Assembly (NCBI GenBank): GCA_009760885.1
Contig: CM019718.1
Span: forward strand, 27,649,633-27,713,632
Reading direction: 5' to 3'
DNA: 64,000 bases
Source: Achatina immaculata
Taxonomy: Eukaryota > Mollusca > Gastropoda > Stylommatophora > Achatinidae
Below, in pieces: positions 54,969 to 64,000 of this stretch. Numbering within the stretch: the stretch's first letter is position 1; every line of letters begins with the position of its first letter. The notes beneath the pieces were generated by a model. It was not told the DNA's origin, searched no databases, and worked only from the letters and a program-made list of their open reading frames with translations. Made by a program: the position numbers and the translations under genes.

Positions 54969-55435
54969 TATACATTTTTATGTTTTATTTTATGTGGATC
55001 TAGTGTCAAACTGATAGTGAATGTGTGTGGCAGTTTAACTTTGAATAATGAAGAATGTAATGTTAAATGGGTTCGTGTACTCCATCCATCCATCCATCCC
55101 AGGAACGCAATTTGTAGGCTTATTTAAAGGGAACTAATCCTACGAAAAAGGATAATTGTTGTAGGTTTTTTCTCAGTTAATGTTCTTGCCCAGGATAAAG
55201 TGCCTATCACGAAGCTTCACTGAGCGAACGGAAAACCGACCCCATACTTGAGGGCTAATGAGGGTATTTCGACATTGATTTATAGCGCTCTTGGATGCAG
55301 TTAGTACTCTCTTCTCACCTTTCTCTTTGCCTGTATGACTTAGTAAATCGACTGTATGGACTCGGATAACTGAAAGCTTTCTTTCGGACAGGGAGCTATA
55401 GGAAATGATTTTTTTCCCTTTTTGTTTTTGTTTTT
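54969..55435. other. Flank of the Tc1, nothing recognised
   Basis: A short (CATC)n lies at 55083-55098. No gene is seen. Confidence 0.4.
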
Positions 55436-55439
55436 GTCA

Positions 55440-55735
55440 CGTGGTCGGCATTCAAAACTTTTTTCCCTTAAAATGCAGCAGTGCTTCGTTGGTTTTCAGT
55501 ATTACCACAGAGTTTCTACAGGAAGAGGCTGGGATATGGGCTAGGTCCTTTGCCTGAGTGAGTTGTGCAGCTGGCAGCTGTGGAGGATGGGATGTGGTGT
55601 TTGTTGCTCTTTGCTGCAGACGCATATAGGTCTGTTGAGCCAATCTTCAGCTTCTAGTATAGCTGGTGTCTCAGAGTGCCGTGTCCTGTTCTCAGTCAGA
55701 AGATTATCACGAAGAAGAAGAAGAAGAAGAAGAAG
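55440..55735 (-). mobile_element. LINE 3'-end fragment (zinc-knuckle type)
   Basis: The minus strand reads LTENRTRHSETPAILEAEDW, then CVCSKEQQTPHPILHSCQLH. The C.C...QT..HIL..C pattern resembles the end of jockey/R1-type LINE proteins. It starts after a (CTT)n run at 55710-55735. Confidence 0.5.
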
Positions 55736-55804
55736 GGAGATTAATGTAGCTGTTTCCAAGTTATTTGCCCACTTTCTGACATCCTCTGTAGCTGCGCTAG
55801 ATTT

Positions 55805-55875
55805 TCAGACCCACTAACCTTTTCACCTTGGACCTTTTCACCGTGGACCTTTTCAATGTGAACCTTTTCACCATG
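55805..55875. repeat. Short 18-bp tandem repeat
   Basis: Four degenerate copies of CCTTTTCACCGTGGA next to a Tc1 fragment. Confidence 0.75.
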
Positions 55876-55892
55876 GACCTGCTCTGGAAGTG

Positions 55893-56015
55893 AGTCATGG
55901 CCAATGAAACTGCGTGGATGAGGCTCCTCCACATGGTGGTGAAGGTGTACTGGTGTGGGGGACGAACAACTTCATGGGAAGAAGTGACCTGGTGCAAACT
56001 GAAGGACGCCTTCAA
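55893..56015 (+). pseudogene. Tc1-like transposase fragment
   Basis: AACTGCGTGGATGAGGCTCC to GAAGGACGCCT matches 54297-54405 of the nearly intact element (the NCVDEAPPHGGGG region). It has point changes and no ends. Confidence 0.8.
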
Positions 56016-56019
56016 TCGG

Positions 56020-56392
56020 TATAAAAATCAGTAGAGGCAACAGGGATGCGGTTTCTTGATAGAATGTTATGGATACCATGGATACCTAAGAGTACAGGGA
56101 ATGTCTAAGAAAAGGATTTGAAGAAAGGAACCAAGTTAAATCCTTAAGAAAACAACAGTCCTAATTCATTTGGCATATAATGAGAAGTGTAGGGCTTGAA
56201 AACATCATAGCAACATGAAAGATAAACTAGAAGAGAGGCACTGAAAGACCAAGAGAGAGAAAAAAATATGGGTATTCCAACGCGATGACACAATTAAACG
56301 TCACCATTTGAGCTGATGGAAAATATCCACGATCGAGATTATAAAGAAACATGACCGCCGACGCGTACCAACACGGCACATGATGATGACGA
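56020..56392 (+). mobile_element. LINE family B-like 3' end, decayed
   Basis: In pieces: KSVEATGMRFLDRMLWIPW, later GLKTS and the end YQHGT at about 56380, followed by GATGATGACGATG. Compare AEMWFIRRMLRIP...SRHGT at 60960-61340. Many stops. Confidence 0.55.
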
Positions 56393-56399
56393 TGGACTT

Positions 56400-56740
56400 T
56401 GTCCCTCTGGAACTATTGACAACATCGAAGGATGGAAAGTGCAACAGGAGCTCTTTCTCATTACCAACCACCAAGGCCTTGGAGAAGAATTTTGCAAAAT
56501 GTCTACAACACCCATTCTGTTTTCATTTTCTACGGGTCCCCTTTAAACCAAGGGAAATTTTCGGGTTCTCCCCCCCCCCCTTTTTTTTTGCACCAGGTGG
56601 ATGACTGTATCACTGGGCCCGTCCATGACTCAGGCGAAGCAGGATATAATAATAATAATAATGTGAAACTATTTTTGTAGATGAATAATGCCATTGTTTT
56701 CGCATAATAACCCTTATTTGTACTTGTACTTCTTGTACTT
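56400..56740. other. Simple-sequence-rich DNA
   Basis: A C-run/T-run lies at 56572-56588 and (ATA)n at 56646-56660. The open frames here have no known domain. Confidence 0.35.
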
Positions 56741-56744
56741 GTAC

Positions 56745-57025
56745 GAACTCCGTGTAACTGTGAGCTTGTGTTCTTTGCAGCCGATGCTGTAGAGGTGTCA
56801 AGGCACAGCATCGTATCGGTTTGGGAGCGGGTTATAGCAGGTACTTTTTCAGTCCCGGAGTACAGCTAAAAAAGCAGGGGGTGTACAATGCTTCTTTAGC
56901 AGACTCCACCACCATGGGGACTATGCCCCGTTAGCCAGGCTGGGCCTGTTACTGGGGGTACCACGGAGAGGTGGGACAGAGCCTTGGTCAGCTATGGGTC
57001 CGCTGATTGCTTCATCGGACAGCGT
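56745..57025 (+). repeat. Dispersed repeat family C, copy 6
   Basis: TGTGAGCTTGTGTTCTTTGC to GCTTCATCGGACAGCGTCTT. It lacks a piece (GATGCTAGCATGTCAGC) found in copy 4. It lies about 370 bp from copy 7 in opposite orientation, so the pair could form a long hairpin. Confidence 0.75.
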
Positions 57026-57394
57026 CTTCGTATCCTAATAACCCTTTTAAAGCTGGGCAGGAACCGAATTATGAACCGGTTCTTTCTGTTCTCTGGTAAA
57101 AGCGGATACCCGGTTTCTACAAACCCATTCCTGATACCGAGTAGTACTAGCTTGGTACTGCTTTAGAAAACAGAAACCAAATCAGTTCCAAAAGCAAGCA
57201 GAACAGTTTGGTGGCGGGCGTTAGTGTAGACGGAAGGGCGTGTGATGATCGGAGATTTTGTTTGAAAGTCTTGTCGTCAAAACAATGTCGTCATCGTGCC
57301 GAGTCACTCAGTAGCTGCTCCTTTCTCAGCTCCCCTGCTTTTATAACAAACATAAGTCTTTCTTCATTCAGTATTTGAGGGGGGGGGGGTGTAG

Positions 57395-57715
57395 ACGCTG
57401 TCTGATTAGGCAGTCAGCAACCCATAGCTGATATGCTAGCGTCAGGGTTAAGAAACCATAGCTGACCAAGACCCTGTCCCACCTCTGCTTTGGTACCCCC
57501 CAGTAACAGGAATAGCCTAGTTAACGAGGCAAGGATCGCCATTGTCCCCATGGTAGTGGATTCTGCTAAAGAAGCATTGCATGCCCCCTGCTTTTTAGCT
57601 GTACTTCGGGACTGAAAAAGTACCTGCCATAACCCGGTCCCACGCCGATACGATGCTGTGCCTAACACCTCTACAGCATCGGCTGCTGAGAATACCAGCT
57701 CGCGGTTACAGGGAG
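57395..57715 (-). repeat. Dispersed repeat family C, copy 7
   Basis: The minus strand carries an open frame (57414-57764) including GLWQVLFQSRSTAKKQGACN and STTMGTMAILASLTRLFLLL. Its ends match copies 3 and 5. Confidence 0.75.
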
Positions 57716-57719
57716 ATAT

Positions 57720-57800
57720 CACAAGACAAGGCAAACCTAGACAAGACAAGACAAACCTAGACAAGAGAAGGCAAACCTAGACAAGACAAGGCAAACCTAG
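57720..57800. repeat. Short CAAGACAAGGCAAACCTAGA repeats
   Basis: Several imperfect tandem copies of ACAAGACAAGGCAAACCTAG. Confidence 0.75.
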
Positions 57801-57884
57801 ACAAGACAAGGCAAGTGATTCAGTATTCAGTGCTGAACCATTCTAACGACAGTAAAGCAGACTATCTCTCTCTCTCTCTCTCTC

Positions 57885-58045
57885 TGAACCTTAAGTGCCC
57901 AGGGCACATGGGGCTTCCGCAAGGGTTTTCCACACATGCCTGTCCTTCGCCTTTTTTTCTGCTCTTGCCCAGGTGAGCCCTCTATTGCTCAACATCCTTT
58001 CTGTTGTTCTTCTCCATGTCTCTTTTAGTCTACCCTTACTTTTAC
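57885..58045 (-). mobile_element. LINE family C 3' end fragment
   Basis: The minus strand matches 45350-45520 (GGGTAGACTAAAAGAGACAT, GAAAACCCTTGCGGAAGCCC). A (GA)n tail on its 3' side appears as (CT)n at 57860-57884, as in the array copies. Confidence 0.75.
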
Positions 58046-58234
58046 GATCATGCATGGTAGGGTACAGTAAAGCAGACTATAGCAACTTCTAAAACAGAAG
58101 CACACCACTAAAACTGAGCTGCACCAGTTTAATTAACAGATGGCACCTTCATAAATTTAGTGAACAACTTGAACTGTGCTGCTATTAAATCTCAAGAGTC
58201 TAGTGGAGTGAACTGATATATTTAGAAATAGTTT

Positions 58235-58565
58235 GTTATAAATAGGAAACAACGAGCTTTTCGCACGGTAAAGTAAGAGAACACAATTTTGTAGGATGAG
58301 ACCTCGAAAAATTGTAGACAAAGCACTTTAGTGAGACATGAGAGAAAGAAAAATCACAAGAGAATTACTTGGGATTCAGACTCGGACTCCGGTAGAACGA
58401 GCAGCCGCCTAGCCACAACAGAGCAGCGTACTAACGAACTGAGCCATCTCAGACCGATCTATTCCCAGGTAATTCTCAAATTCTCAAATTTTTCTTTCTC
58501 TCACGTCTCACTAAAGTGCTTTGTCTACGATTTTTTTTCGAGGTCTAATCCTACAAAATTGTGAT
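58235..58565 (-). repeat. Palindromic tRNA-derived SINE element, copy 2
   Basis: Two long arms (58282-58377 and 58463-58563) are inverted copies containing GTAGGATGAGACCTCGAAAA and CGAGGTCTAATCCTAC. The roughly 85-bp centre is tRNA-like on the minus strand (A box TGGCTCAGTTCG; B box damaged). Here the inverted arm extends to the TACCTGGGA sequence, further than in copy 1. Confidence 0.7.
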
Positions 58566-58641
58566 ATATTTTAGAACCACTGTTCAAGAATTTAGATACT
58601 AAAGGCTGATCTACTAGTTTTGTTCTTGTTTATACACACAG

Positions 58642-58975
58642 AAACAGCTGACACCTAGTCTCTCAACTCCACCACTAGACAACAGCAACACTGGAGAAAT
58701 CACAGGCAATCTTCCAACAGAACCAACATATAACAATGTTGAGTCATTCAACAAGAAGGTAGCTGTACAACTAGACAAGAAGTTTGATTATGAGACAAAT
58801 CAAAGGTGACTGATGAGAATGGAAGGTTCAAGAATTTACATGTGACAGGCTCCACTCCCTGCAAGAACTCAGTTTGCCATGTGGGGAGGGAGTGTACAAC
58901 TCTGATAGCTAGATTAGGACTACCAGCATTCAAAATCAAACAAAATGTTGCCATATTTACTAACATCAGAACACC
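58642..58975 (+). other. Possible orphan coding segment
   Basis: TTATACACACAG at 58630-58641 looks like an acceptor. An open frame follows (LTPSLSTPPLDNSNTGEI, SFNKKVAVQLDKKFDYETNQ) to AAAG/GTGACT at 58806, a possible donor. Beyond it another frame is open (GRFKNLHVTGSTPCKNSVCH, LIARLGLPAFKIKQNVAIF). The look is protein-coding, but I recognise no family and there is no start codon. It could be one exon of an unseen gene or a decayed element. Confidence 0.25.
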
Positions 58976-58994
58976 TCAAATAGAAAACAATCCA

Positions 58995-59598
58995 CGTATC
59001 AGCAACCACAACTAGTAAGCTCACATCAGCAACCACAACTAGTAAGTTCACATCAACAACCACAACTAGTAAGTTCACATCAACAACCACAACTAGTAAG
59101 CTCACATCAGCAACCACAACTAGTAAGCTCACATCAGCAACCACAACTAGTAAGTTCACATCAACAACCACAACTAGTAAGTTCACATCAGCAACCACAA
59201 CCAGTAAGCTCACATCAACAACCACAACTAGTAAGCTCACATCAGCAACCACAACCAGTAAGCTCACATCAGCAACCACAACCAGTAAGCTCACATCAGC
59301 AACCACAACTAGTAAGCTCACATCAGCAACCACAACCAGTAACCTCACATCAGCAACCACAACTAGTAAGCTCACATCAGCAACCACAACTAGTAAGTTC
59401 ACATCAGCAACCACAACCAGTAACCTCACATCAGCAACCACAACCAGTAACCTCACATCACCAACCACAACTAGTAAGCTCACATCAGCAACCACAACTA
59501 GTAAGCTCACATCAGCAACCACAACTAGTAAGCTCACATCAGCAACCACAACTAGTAAGCTCACATCAGCAACCACAACCAGTAACCTCACATCAGAC
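58995..59598. repeat. 27-bp minisatellite, about 22 copies
   Basis: Units of CACATCAGCAACCACAACTA plus GTAAGCT, with AACCTCA and CATCAACAA variants. The + strand is open throughout as SATTTSKLT repeats but lacks a start codon; the minus frame (LLVVVADVS) is an artefact. Confidence 0.93.
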
Positions 59599-59599
59599 C

Positions 59600-60115
59600 T
59601 AAAAAAGGTAAAAAAAACCTGCTATCAACAACACCTGAGCTCACATTCTACTCTTAAAAAACTGCCATGACTGTTCTGCCCTAAGAAGGACAGCAATTAT
59701 TACTTTCACTACATGAGGCCAAATCACTGAAAAACTACTACACACGTAGTCCAAAATACATCAAGTCATGATTCAAGAAAACTGACTGAACAAGCCTACA
59801 AAAAATCTTTTTATCACAAACATCCTGAACACACTGTTCGGACATGAACATCTTCCTAGGTAGTCCTCATGCTAGCATATCTTACTGGCCTCTACCTAAT
59901 CCTAATCATCACTAATCATAATAACACTACTTGGTCACCTCTGCCTCTTTTGTATGACTCGGACTTTCTCAATCTCATCTACAAACTTCTGTCTCGAGAA
60001 GTCTCAACTTTTTTTTTTAAACGACGAAATTTTTTAAAAGTTTATTAGCATTCAAGATGTAACAGTTACAAATCATGTGAAATGACGTGAGCTGGGGATG
60101 ATTGCCCGTGAAGTG
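59600..60115. other. Intergenic, nothing recognised
   Basis: Short unrelated frames only; a poly-T run lies at about 60008. Confidence 0.4.
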
Positions 60116-60119
60116 AAAT

Positions 60120-60328
60120 AATGAAATGGTGGGCTTTTACAAAACATGAGGTGATAGTGGAAAAAGAAAAAGAGGAAGACCAAAACGAAGATGGCTGCAA
60201 GACATCGTTGACGATCTGCAAATGGATGCAGCAGCAGCAGCAGCAGGCCATCTTGCTCACAACCGAGAGGCCTACTGGAGTGTTGTTTAGGAGGCAAGAC
60301 ATGCAAATGAATGAATGAATGAGGCGAT
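60120..60328 (+). mobile_element. LINE family A 3' end with (ATGA)n tail
   Basis: AAAGAAAAAGAGGAAGACCA, GATGGCTGCAAGACATCGTT and ACCGAGAGGCCTACTGGAGT match the other family A copies. An in-frame CAG run is expanded (60227-60244). It ends GCAAATGAATGAATGAATGA, a tetranucleotide tail. Confidence 0.8.
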
Positions 60329-60404
60329 AGTAGTGATTCATATGATTGGTACATCTGAATTTAAAATTTTGACAGAATAAAGGGCGTTCCATAAATTTCC
60401 AGAC

Positions 60405-60552
60405 CATCTCTCTTTCTCTCTCCCTCTCTCTTTCTCTCTCCCTCTCCCTCTCTCTTTCTCTCTCCCTCTCCCTCTCTCTCTCTCTCTCCCTCTCTCTTTC
60501 TCTCTCCCTCTCTCTTTCTCTCTCCCTCTCCCTCTCTCTCTCTCTCTCTCGC
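60405..60552. repeat. (CT)n microsatellite
   Basis: CTCT/CCCT/TTCT tract; Arg/Glu-rich open frames on the minus strand are artefacts. Confidence 0.93.
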
Positions 60553-60554
60553 AC

Positions 60555-60955
60555 ACACACACATATGCTTGATACTGCCGAGGCTTGTTTTGTGCAGCGG
60601 GTAGAGGGCTTTTTTTTTCCCCTGTGTGACTTATTTCCATCAAAATTCCAACATGTCACTCAAGCGACTTTAAATGAGCACATACTGTACATATACAGTG
60701 TACATGCGTGGTAACACGATAAAACAGTATTTGAACTACGCATGAGATTGTAATGAGAATGATGTGTATGCGGGAGACGTACAATTTTGGTGGGAGCGTT
60801 ATGTGACACATAAGCATACATACAGGCACAGACACATCCACACAGATTACATCCTTGTTGCTTCAGGCATCTGGTCAGATTTAGGTCATATTTTGAAAGT
60901 CAGTGTGTGCCTGACGGCTGCCTCCGCTCCTTTTTAGAGGCGGGCATGGCAAATC
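60555..60955. other. Intergenic, nothing recognised
   Basis: No domain, repeat or RNA is seen. Confidence 0.35.
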
Positions 60956-60959
60956 AAGG

Positions 60960-61345
60960 ACAATAGGCAAGTCTGCACAAAAATCAGTGGAAGCAGCAGA
61001 AATGTGGTTTATTAGAAGAATGTTGCGAATCCCCAGGACAGCAAAAAAAAAAAAAAACTAATGGAGAATGTATGAGAAGAGCTAGAGAGAAAAAAAAATC
61101 TTGTTAAAAAAATAAGAGAGAGACAATGTACTTTCATAGGACATGCAATGAGAAGAGGGGGCATTGAAAATAGAGGGAAGAAGATCAAGAGGAAGACTGA
61201 GAGAAATGATACTGGACAGTCTGACGGGATGGTGTGAGAGGAGATCACCAACTGAGCTGATGGCCTGCATGAAAGATAGTGTATTCTGGAGAAGCATAAT
61301 AGCCAACTCCAGTCGGCACGGTACATGATGATGATGATGAGCGGA
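60960..61345 (+). mobile_element. LINE family B-like 3' end
   Basis: In pieces the + strand reads SVEAAEMWFIRRMLRIPRTA, later REMILDSLTGW, SPTELMACMKDSVFWRSI and the end SSRHGT, followed by a (GATGAT)n tail at about 61325-61340. The frame is broken by A-runs. Confidence 0.7.
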
Positions 61346-61350
61346 GATAA

Positions 61351-61486
61351 GATGAAAGGATACGATGGAGATAACGTTCTTTTATCTTGTACAGACAAGT
61401 AAAGAAAACTATCCGATGATGAAAGGACACGATGGAGATAATGTTCTTTTATCTTGTACAGACAAGTAAAGAAAACTATCCGATGA
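61351..61486. repeat. 67-bp tandem duplication
   Basis: GATGAAAGGATACGATGGAG through AAACTATCC occurs twice with two differences. Confidence 0.9.
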
Positions 61487-61589
61487 GTCGTGGAATGAAT
61501 TTGAAAGAGTTTGCCCGAGAATGGCACAAAGGATCTTTGTCTGGAACAGATACGTGGCGTGATAGAGACGCGTGTCGTGTTATAGTTGT

Positions 61590-62720
61590 GTTGTTAGTAG
61601 TAAGGAAATATTTTGATAAATAATTTATCTAGGGAGGGGTGCTGAGGTACAATATCTTCATCTTCTGTTGGAAAATGTAAAAAAAAAAAGTCACAATTAA
61701 ATATTCTTTCGTCGTATGTTGCTCTGTTTCTGCAAGCCAATACGAGACATCTAAATTCAGACAGCAGAATGATCAGATTCTTATGTGCGTCTTTTGTTGT
61801 CTTGGGGATTGTGTTTAGCATGGTTGCTCTGTATATATCTGGTTTCTGCTCTGTATATATTTGTTTTCTGGTTAGTTTCTGTGTCTATTCTACTTGTAAG
61901 AAGTTTTAGTGCGTGTGATGTTGTTTTGCATCTAAAATAAATGTGGTCGTCAGTTTCTTGTTTGTTTTCCCTACATAACTGACATCTGCTTGGTTTATTT
62001 GTAATTTGTGTTGTTGCTATATGTGTCATGTTAAACAGTAGTCTGTATGTTATCTCTTTAGCTTTGGGCGTAATCCCTGTAATGTGTAGTTTTTTTTTGT
62101 GTGGATGTTTGGGTGTGGTTTGTGATGAGGTAGTTGTATTCTCTTTTGATTCTAAATTGTAACGAAGGTTCTTGTTCTCTGACTAGTTCCTTGTAGACAT
62201 CTGACGTTTTTTTTTTTTTTGTGTAGTAAGTGTTCATGTTTTTTAAAGTTTTGCATACACTGTTTGTAGAAGCGGGCTAGAGTTCCAAAAATGGCGAGGT
62301 TGTATATTTGTGATTCTATAAAGGTTGGATAATCTAATTCCTACATAATAGTGCGCTAATGCGTGTTTTTGTGGCTCTTTGATAATACTTCATAGGTATT
62401 TGATTCTTAGTGCTTGTATTTTTGTTGCAATGTTTTGTAGTGCGATGCCACCTGGTTTCTTGTCTTGCATCTGTGTCTTTTGTTGGTTGCTGTGTATGGT
62501 GCTCCTAAAGATGAATTTTCTGACTAGTTTGTTGATTTCCGTGAGTACTACTGCGGGCAGGGGGAAGATGTTTGCTGTGTAGATCAGTCTGGGTGTGACG
62601 AAGCTGTTGACTATTACGCTCCTACCGAAGATTGTTGTTGTTTTGTATTTGTATAAATCTAGTCTATTTTTAATCTTCTGTATTATGCCTCTCCATCGCG
62701 TTCTGAAAATGACAAACAAA
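61590..62720 (-). mobile_element. Tx1/L1-like LINE, 5'-truncated
   Basis: The minus-strand frame at 62390-62719 reads TTIFGRSVIVNSFVTPRLIY, IFPLPAVVLTEINKLVRKFI and KKPGGIALQNIATKIQALRI. This is the region after the reverse-transcriptase core in Tx1/L1-type elements. Further on (61781-62029) is CQLCRENKQETDDHIYFRC, the C-terminal CCHC-type motif. Frame changes separate them. Upstream, just beyond its truncated 5' end, lies the U2-like sequence. Confidence 0.75.
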
Positions 62721-62782
62721 CAAAACTCCGGAAAAAAAATTTTTTTTCGCTGTTTTCTCCTTTTTTTTTAAGATGACGAAAA

Positions 62783-62965
62783 CAACAGGTCGTGACCCGG
62801 TGGTACTGCAAACCGGGCCCACCCGTAACGAGATGTGGACCATACCCCCGGCATTCAATGTGCAGGGCAGGCCTCGAGCATCTCGTTTGTTCCAAAATAA
62901 CAAAGTGTAGATTCTACAGATCGCGGAACTACACTCTGATCTTAGCCAAAAGGCCGAGAAGCGAT
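62783..62965 (-). ncRNA. U2-snRNA-like RNA with divergent middle
   Basis: The minus strand from 62965 begins ATCGCTTCTCGGCCTTTTGG and the first 29 nt equal the conserved 5' end of U2, the RNA that pairs with the intron branch point. GTGTAGTT follows, where U2 has GTGTAGTATC, the branch-pairing site with one change. Stems IIa/IIb are replaced by AGTGTAG...CTACACT, a 7-bp hairpin. ATTTTGGAA is Sm-site-like. CGAGATG...CATCTCG closes a middle stem, and GGTTTGCAGTACCACC matches the stem-IV loop of U2 (GGTATTGCAGTACCTCC). Length is about 183 nt against about 190 for U2. A variant, a pseudogene or a SINE head are all possible. Confidence 0.7.
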
Positions 62966-62969
62966 ATTT

Positions 62970-63500
62970 TAAAGGATGAAAACTACGTGAAAGAAAAAAA
63001 AAAACACGGGTTACTTAACCTTCAACTACTGTGAAAATCTTGGTTTCCAACAAATAATCTTTGTACCCAAATTCACAGTTTGTTGGGGGCTAATTTTGAA
63101 CATTATTCCGAGCCAACAGTCACTTTTTCACGAGAATCCTGTCTGAGTTGGCGTCAAAACATGACACATAACGTCCTAGTATGACAATTTTTTTTATGTC
63201 CATCGGTCATTGAAAATTCAGACTCCAAGCGGAAATAATTTATGAGGTATTACAATATACTAGAATTCTGTCCCTTTGATTGAGCAATCTAGCGTTTTAA
63301 TCGCTTACAGAATTCTGGCACAACAGTAACCATCTACAGTATTTTTAGTGTGCTAATTGTATTTGTTAAAGTTGATGTACACGCTCGTATTGTCCTTGTT
63401 TAATTTTGCCTGTAATTTTTTTTCTTCAATGTCTGTTTCAATATTTACTTTATTCACTGTTGTTTGGTGTGTTTTACTGTGAACGTTATGTGAAAATAAT
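62970..63500. other. Flank upstream of the U2-like RNA
   Basis: No coding gene. If the U2-like RNA is transcribed, its promoter (a proximal sequence element about 50-60 bp upstream) would be near 63015-63035; I cannot recognise one. Confidence 0.3.
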
Positions 63501-63750
63501 AGCTCAAATATCTAGTATCAGTTATGTGTGGCGATATATGGAAAAGGATGGGGAGACTGTTATTTGTTTTATATGCAAAACATCACTTACAAGCGCATGA
63601 TTCAGTGTGTGTTGGAACGGAAGGCGGGGCATATATGAGAATGTCCGGAGTGTGGGGATGCCAGTCTCTGATTACAGATCGCAGATTACACTTACAGTTA
63701 TCGAGGAGCGGGAGATTTCGATCCATGACAAATGTAAAACGTGGTTCTTA
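63501..63750 (+). other. Short frame with BED-finger-like start
   Basis: SYVWRYMEKDGETVICFICK (about 63513-63575) resembles the VW.YF....C..C start of a BED zinc finger, found in hAT transposases. The matching His pair is absent and a stop follows. Weak. Confidence 0.25.
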
Positions 63751-63754
63751 ACTA

Positions 63755-64000
63755 AGAAAGATGCTTGGCATACCATGGACAGTTAGAAAGACAAATGAAG
63801 AAATATTACAGCAGGCAAAGAAATATCTCAAACTAGTGCCGTACGTAAGAAAAACACAATCAAAGTTTCTCGCATACGTCAGCAGATGTGAAGGTTTCGA
63901 AAAATTGATCACGCCTGGAAAGATAAATGGCAAAAGACAGAGAGGACGGAAAAGATAGAAATACCTGGATGGCCTGACTTCATGGTTTGATGGGAAATCT
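63755..64000 (+). mobile_element. LINE family B-like 3' end, cut by window edge
   Basis: The frame at 63761-63958 reads MLGIPWTVRKTNEEILQQAK and KINGKRQRGRKR, matching MLKVPWTAKKTNEEVLREAG of the copy at 22955. It continues past the window. Confidence 0.65.

Overview
This window is from an animal nuclear genome. It holds one spliced gene with conventional GT/AG introns, and LINE, Tc1/mariner and hAT relics, tRNA-derived SINEs, minisatellites and eukaryotic 18S/28S rRNA fragments. The repeat mix suggests a mollusc, perhaps a gastropod, but nothing here proves the species. There are no operons or CRISPR arrays. All coordinates were read by eye; no alignment was run.

The only gene that looks intact is an F-box/leucine-rich-repeat protein on the + strand. 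Its start codon is at 9549 and its stop at 41936-41938. Seven coding exons (9518-10397, 30403-30618, 31684-31845, 35311-35493, 37675-37791, 38788-38934, 41693-41938) join in frame to about 639 residues. Every intron is phase 0, and intron 1 is about 20 kb. A diverged copy of part of exon 1 lies in intron 1 (about 12211-12317).

The rest is layered repeats. 1-9.3 kb holds mariner and Tc1 relics, a palindromic tRNA-SINE element and a polypurine tract. Intron 1 (10.4-30.4 kb) holds minisatellites, LINE 3' ends and two decayed hAT transposons. The later introns hold minisatellites, several of which begin exactly at a 5' splice site, two hAT-like MITEs and a SINE. The last intron contains a scrambled antisense mosaic of 28S and 18S rRNA pieces (40497 to about 41627), with two minisatellites made of rRNA sequence.

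Downstream, 45.2-55 kb is a head-to-tail segmental array of LINE 3' end, spacer, 30-bp minisatellite and Tc1-like transposon. Its last Tc1 copy (53471-54968) is nearly intact, with one in-frame TGA. The final 9 kb holds more repeats, a second palindromic SINE, a 27-bp minisatellite, a Tx1/L1-like LINE fragment and, just upstream of that LINE on the minus strand, a U2-snRNA-like sequence (62783-62965) with canonical ends and a divergent middle.

The most interesting items are the rRNA mosaic with a repeat built across an 18S/28S fusion, the splice-donor-anchored minisatellites of the F-box gene, the U2-like RNA, and the segmental array that keeps both an empty and a filled LINE insertion site.
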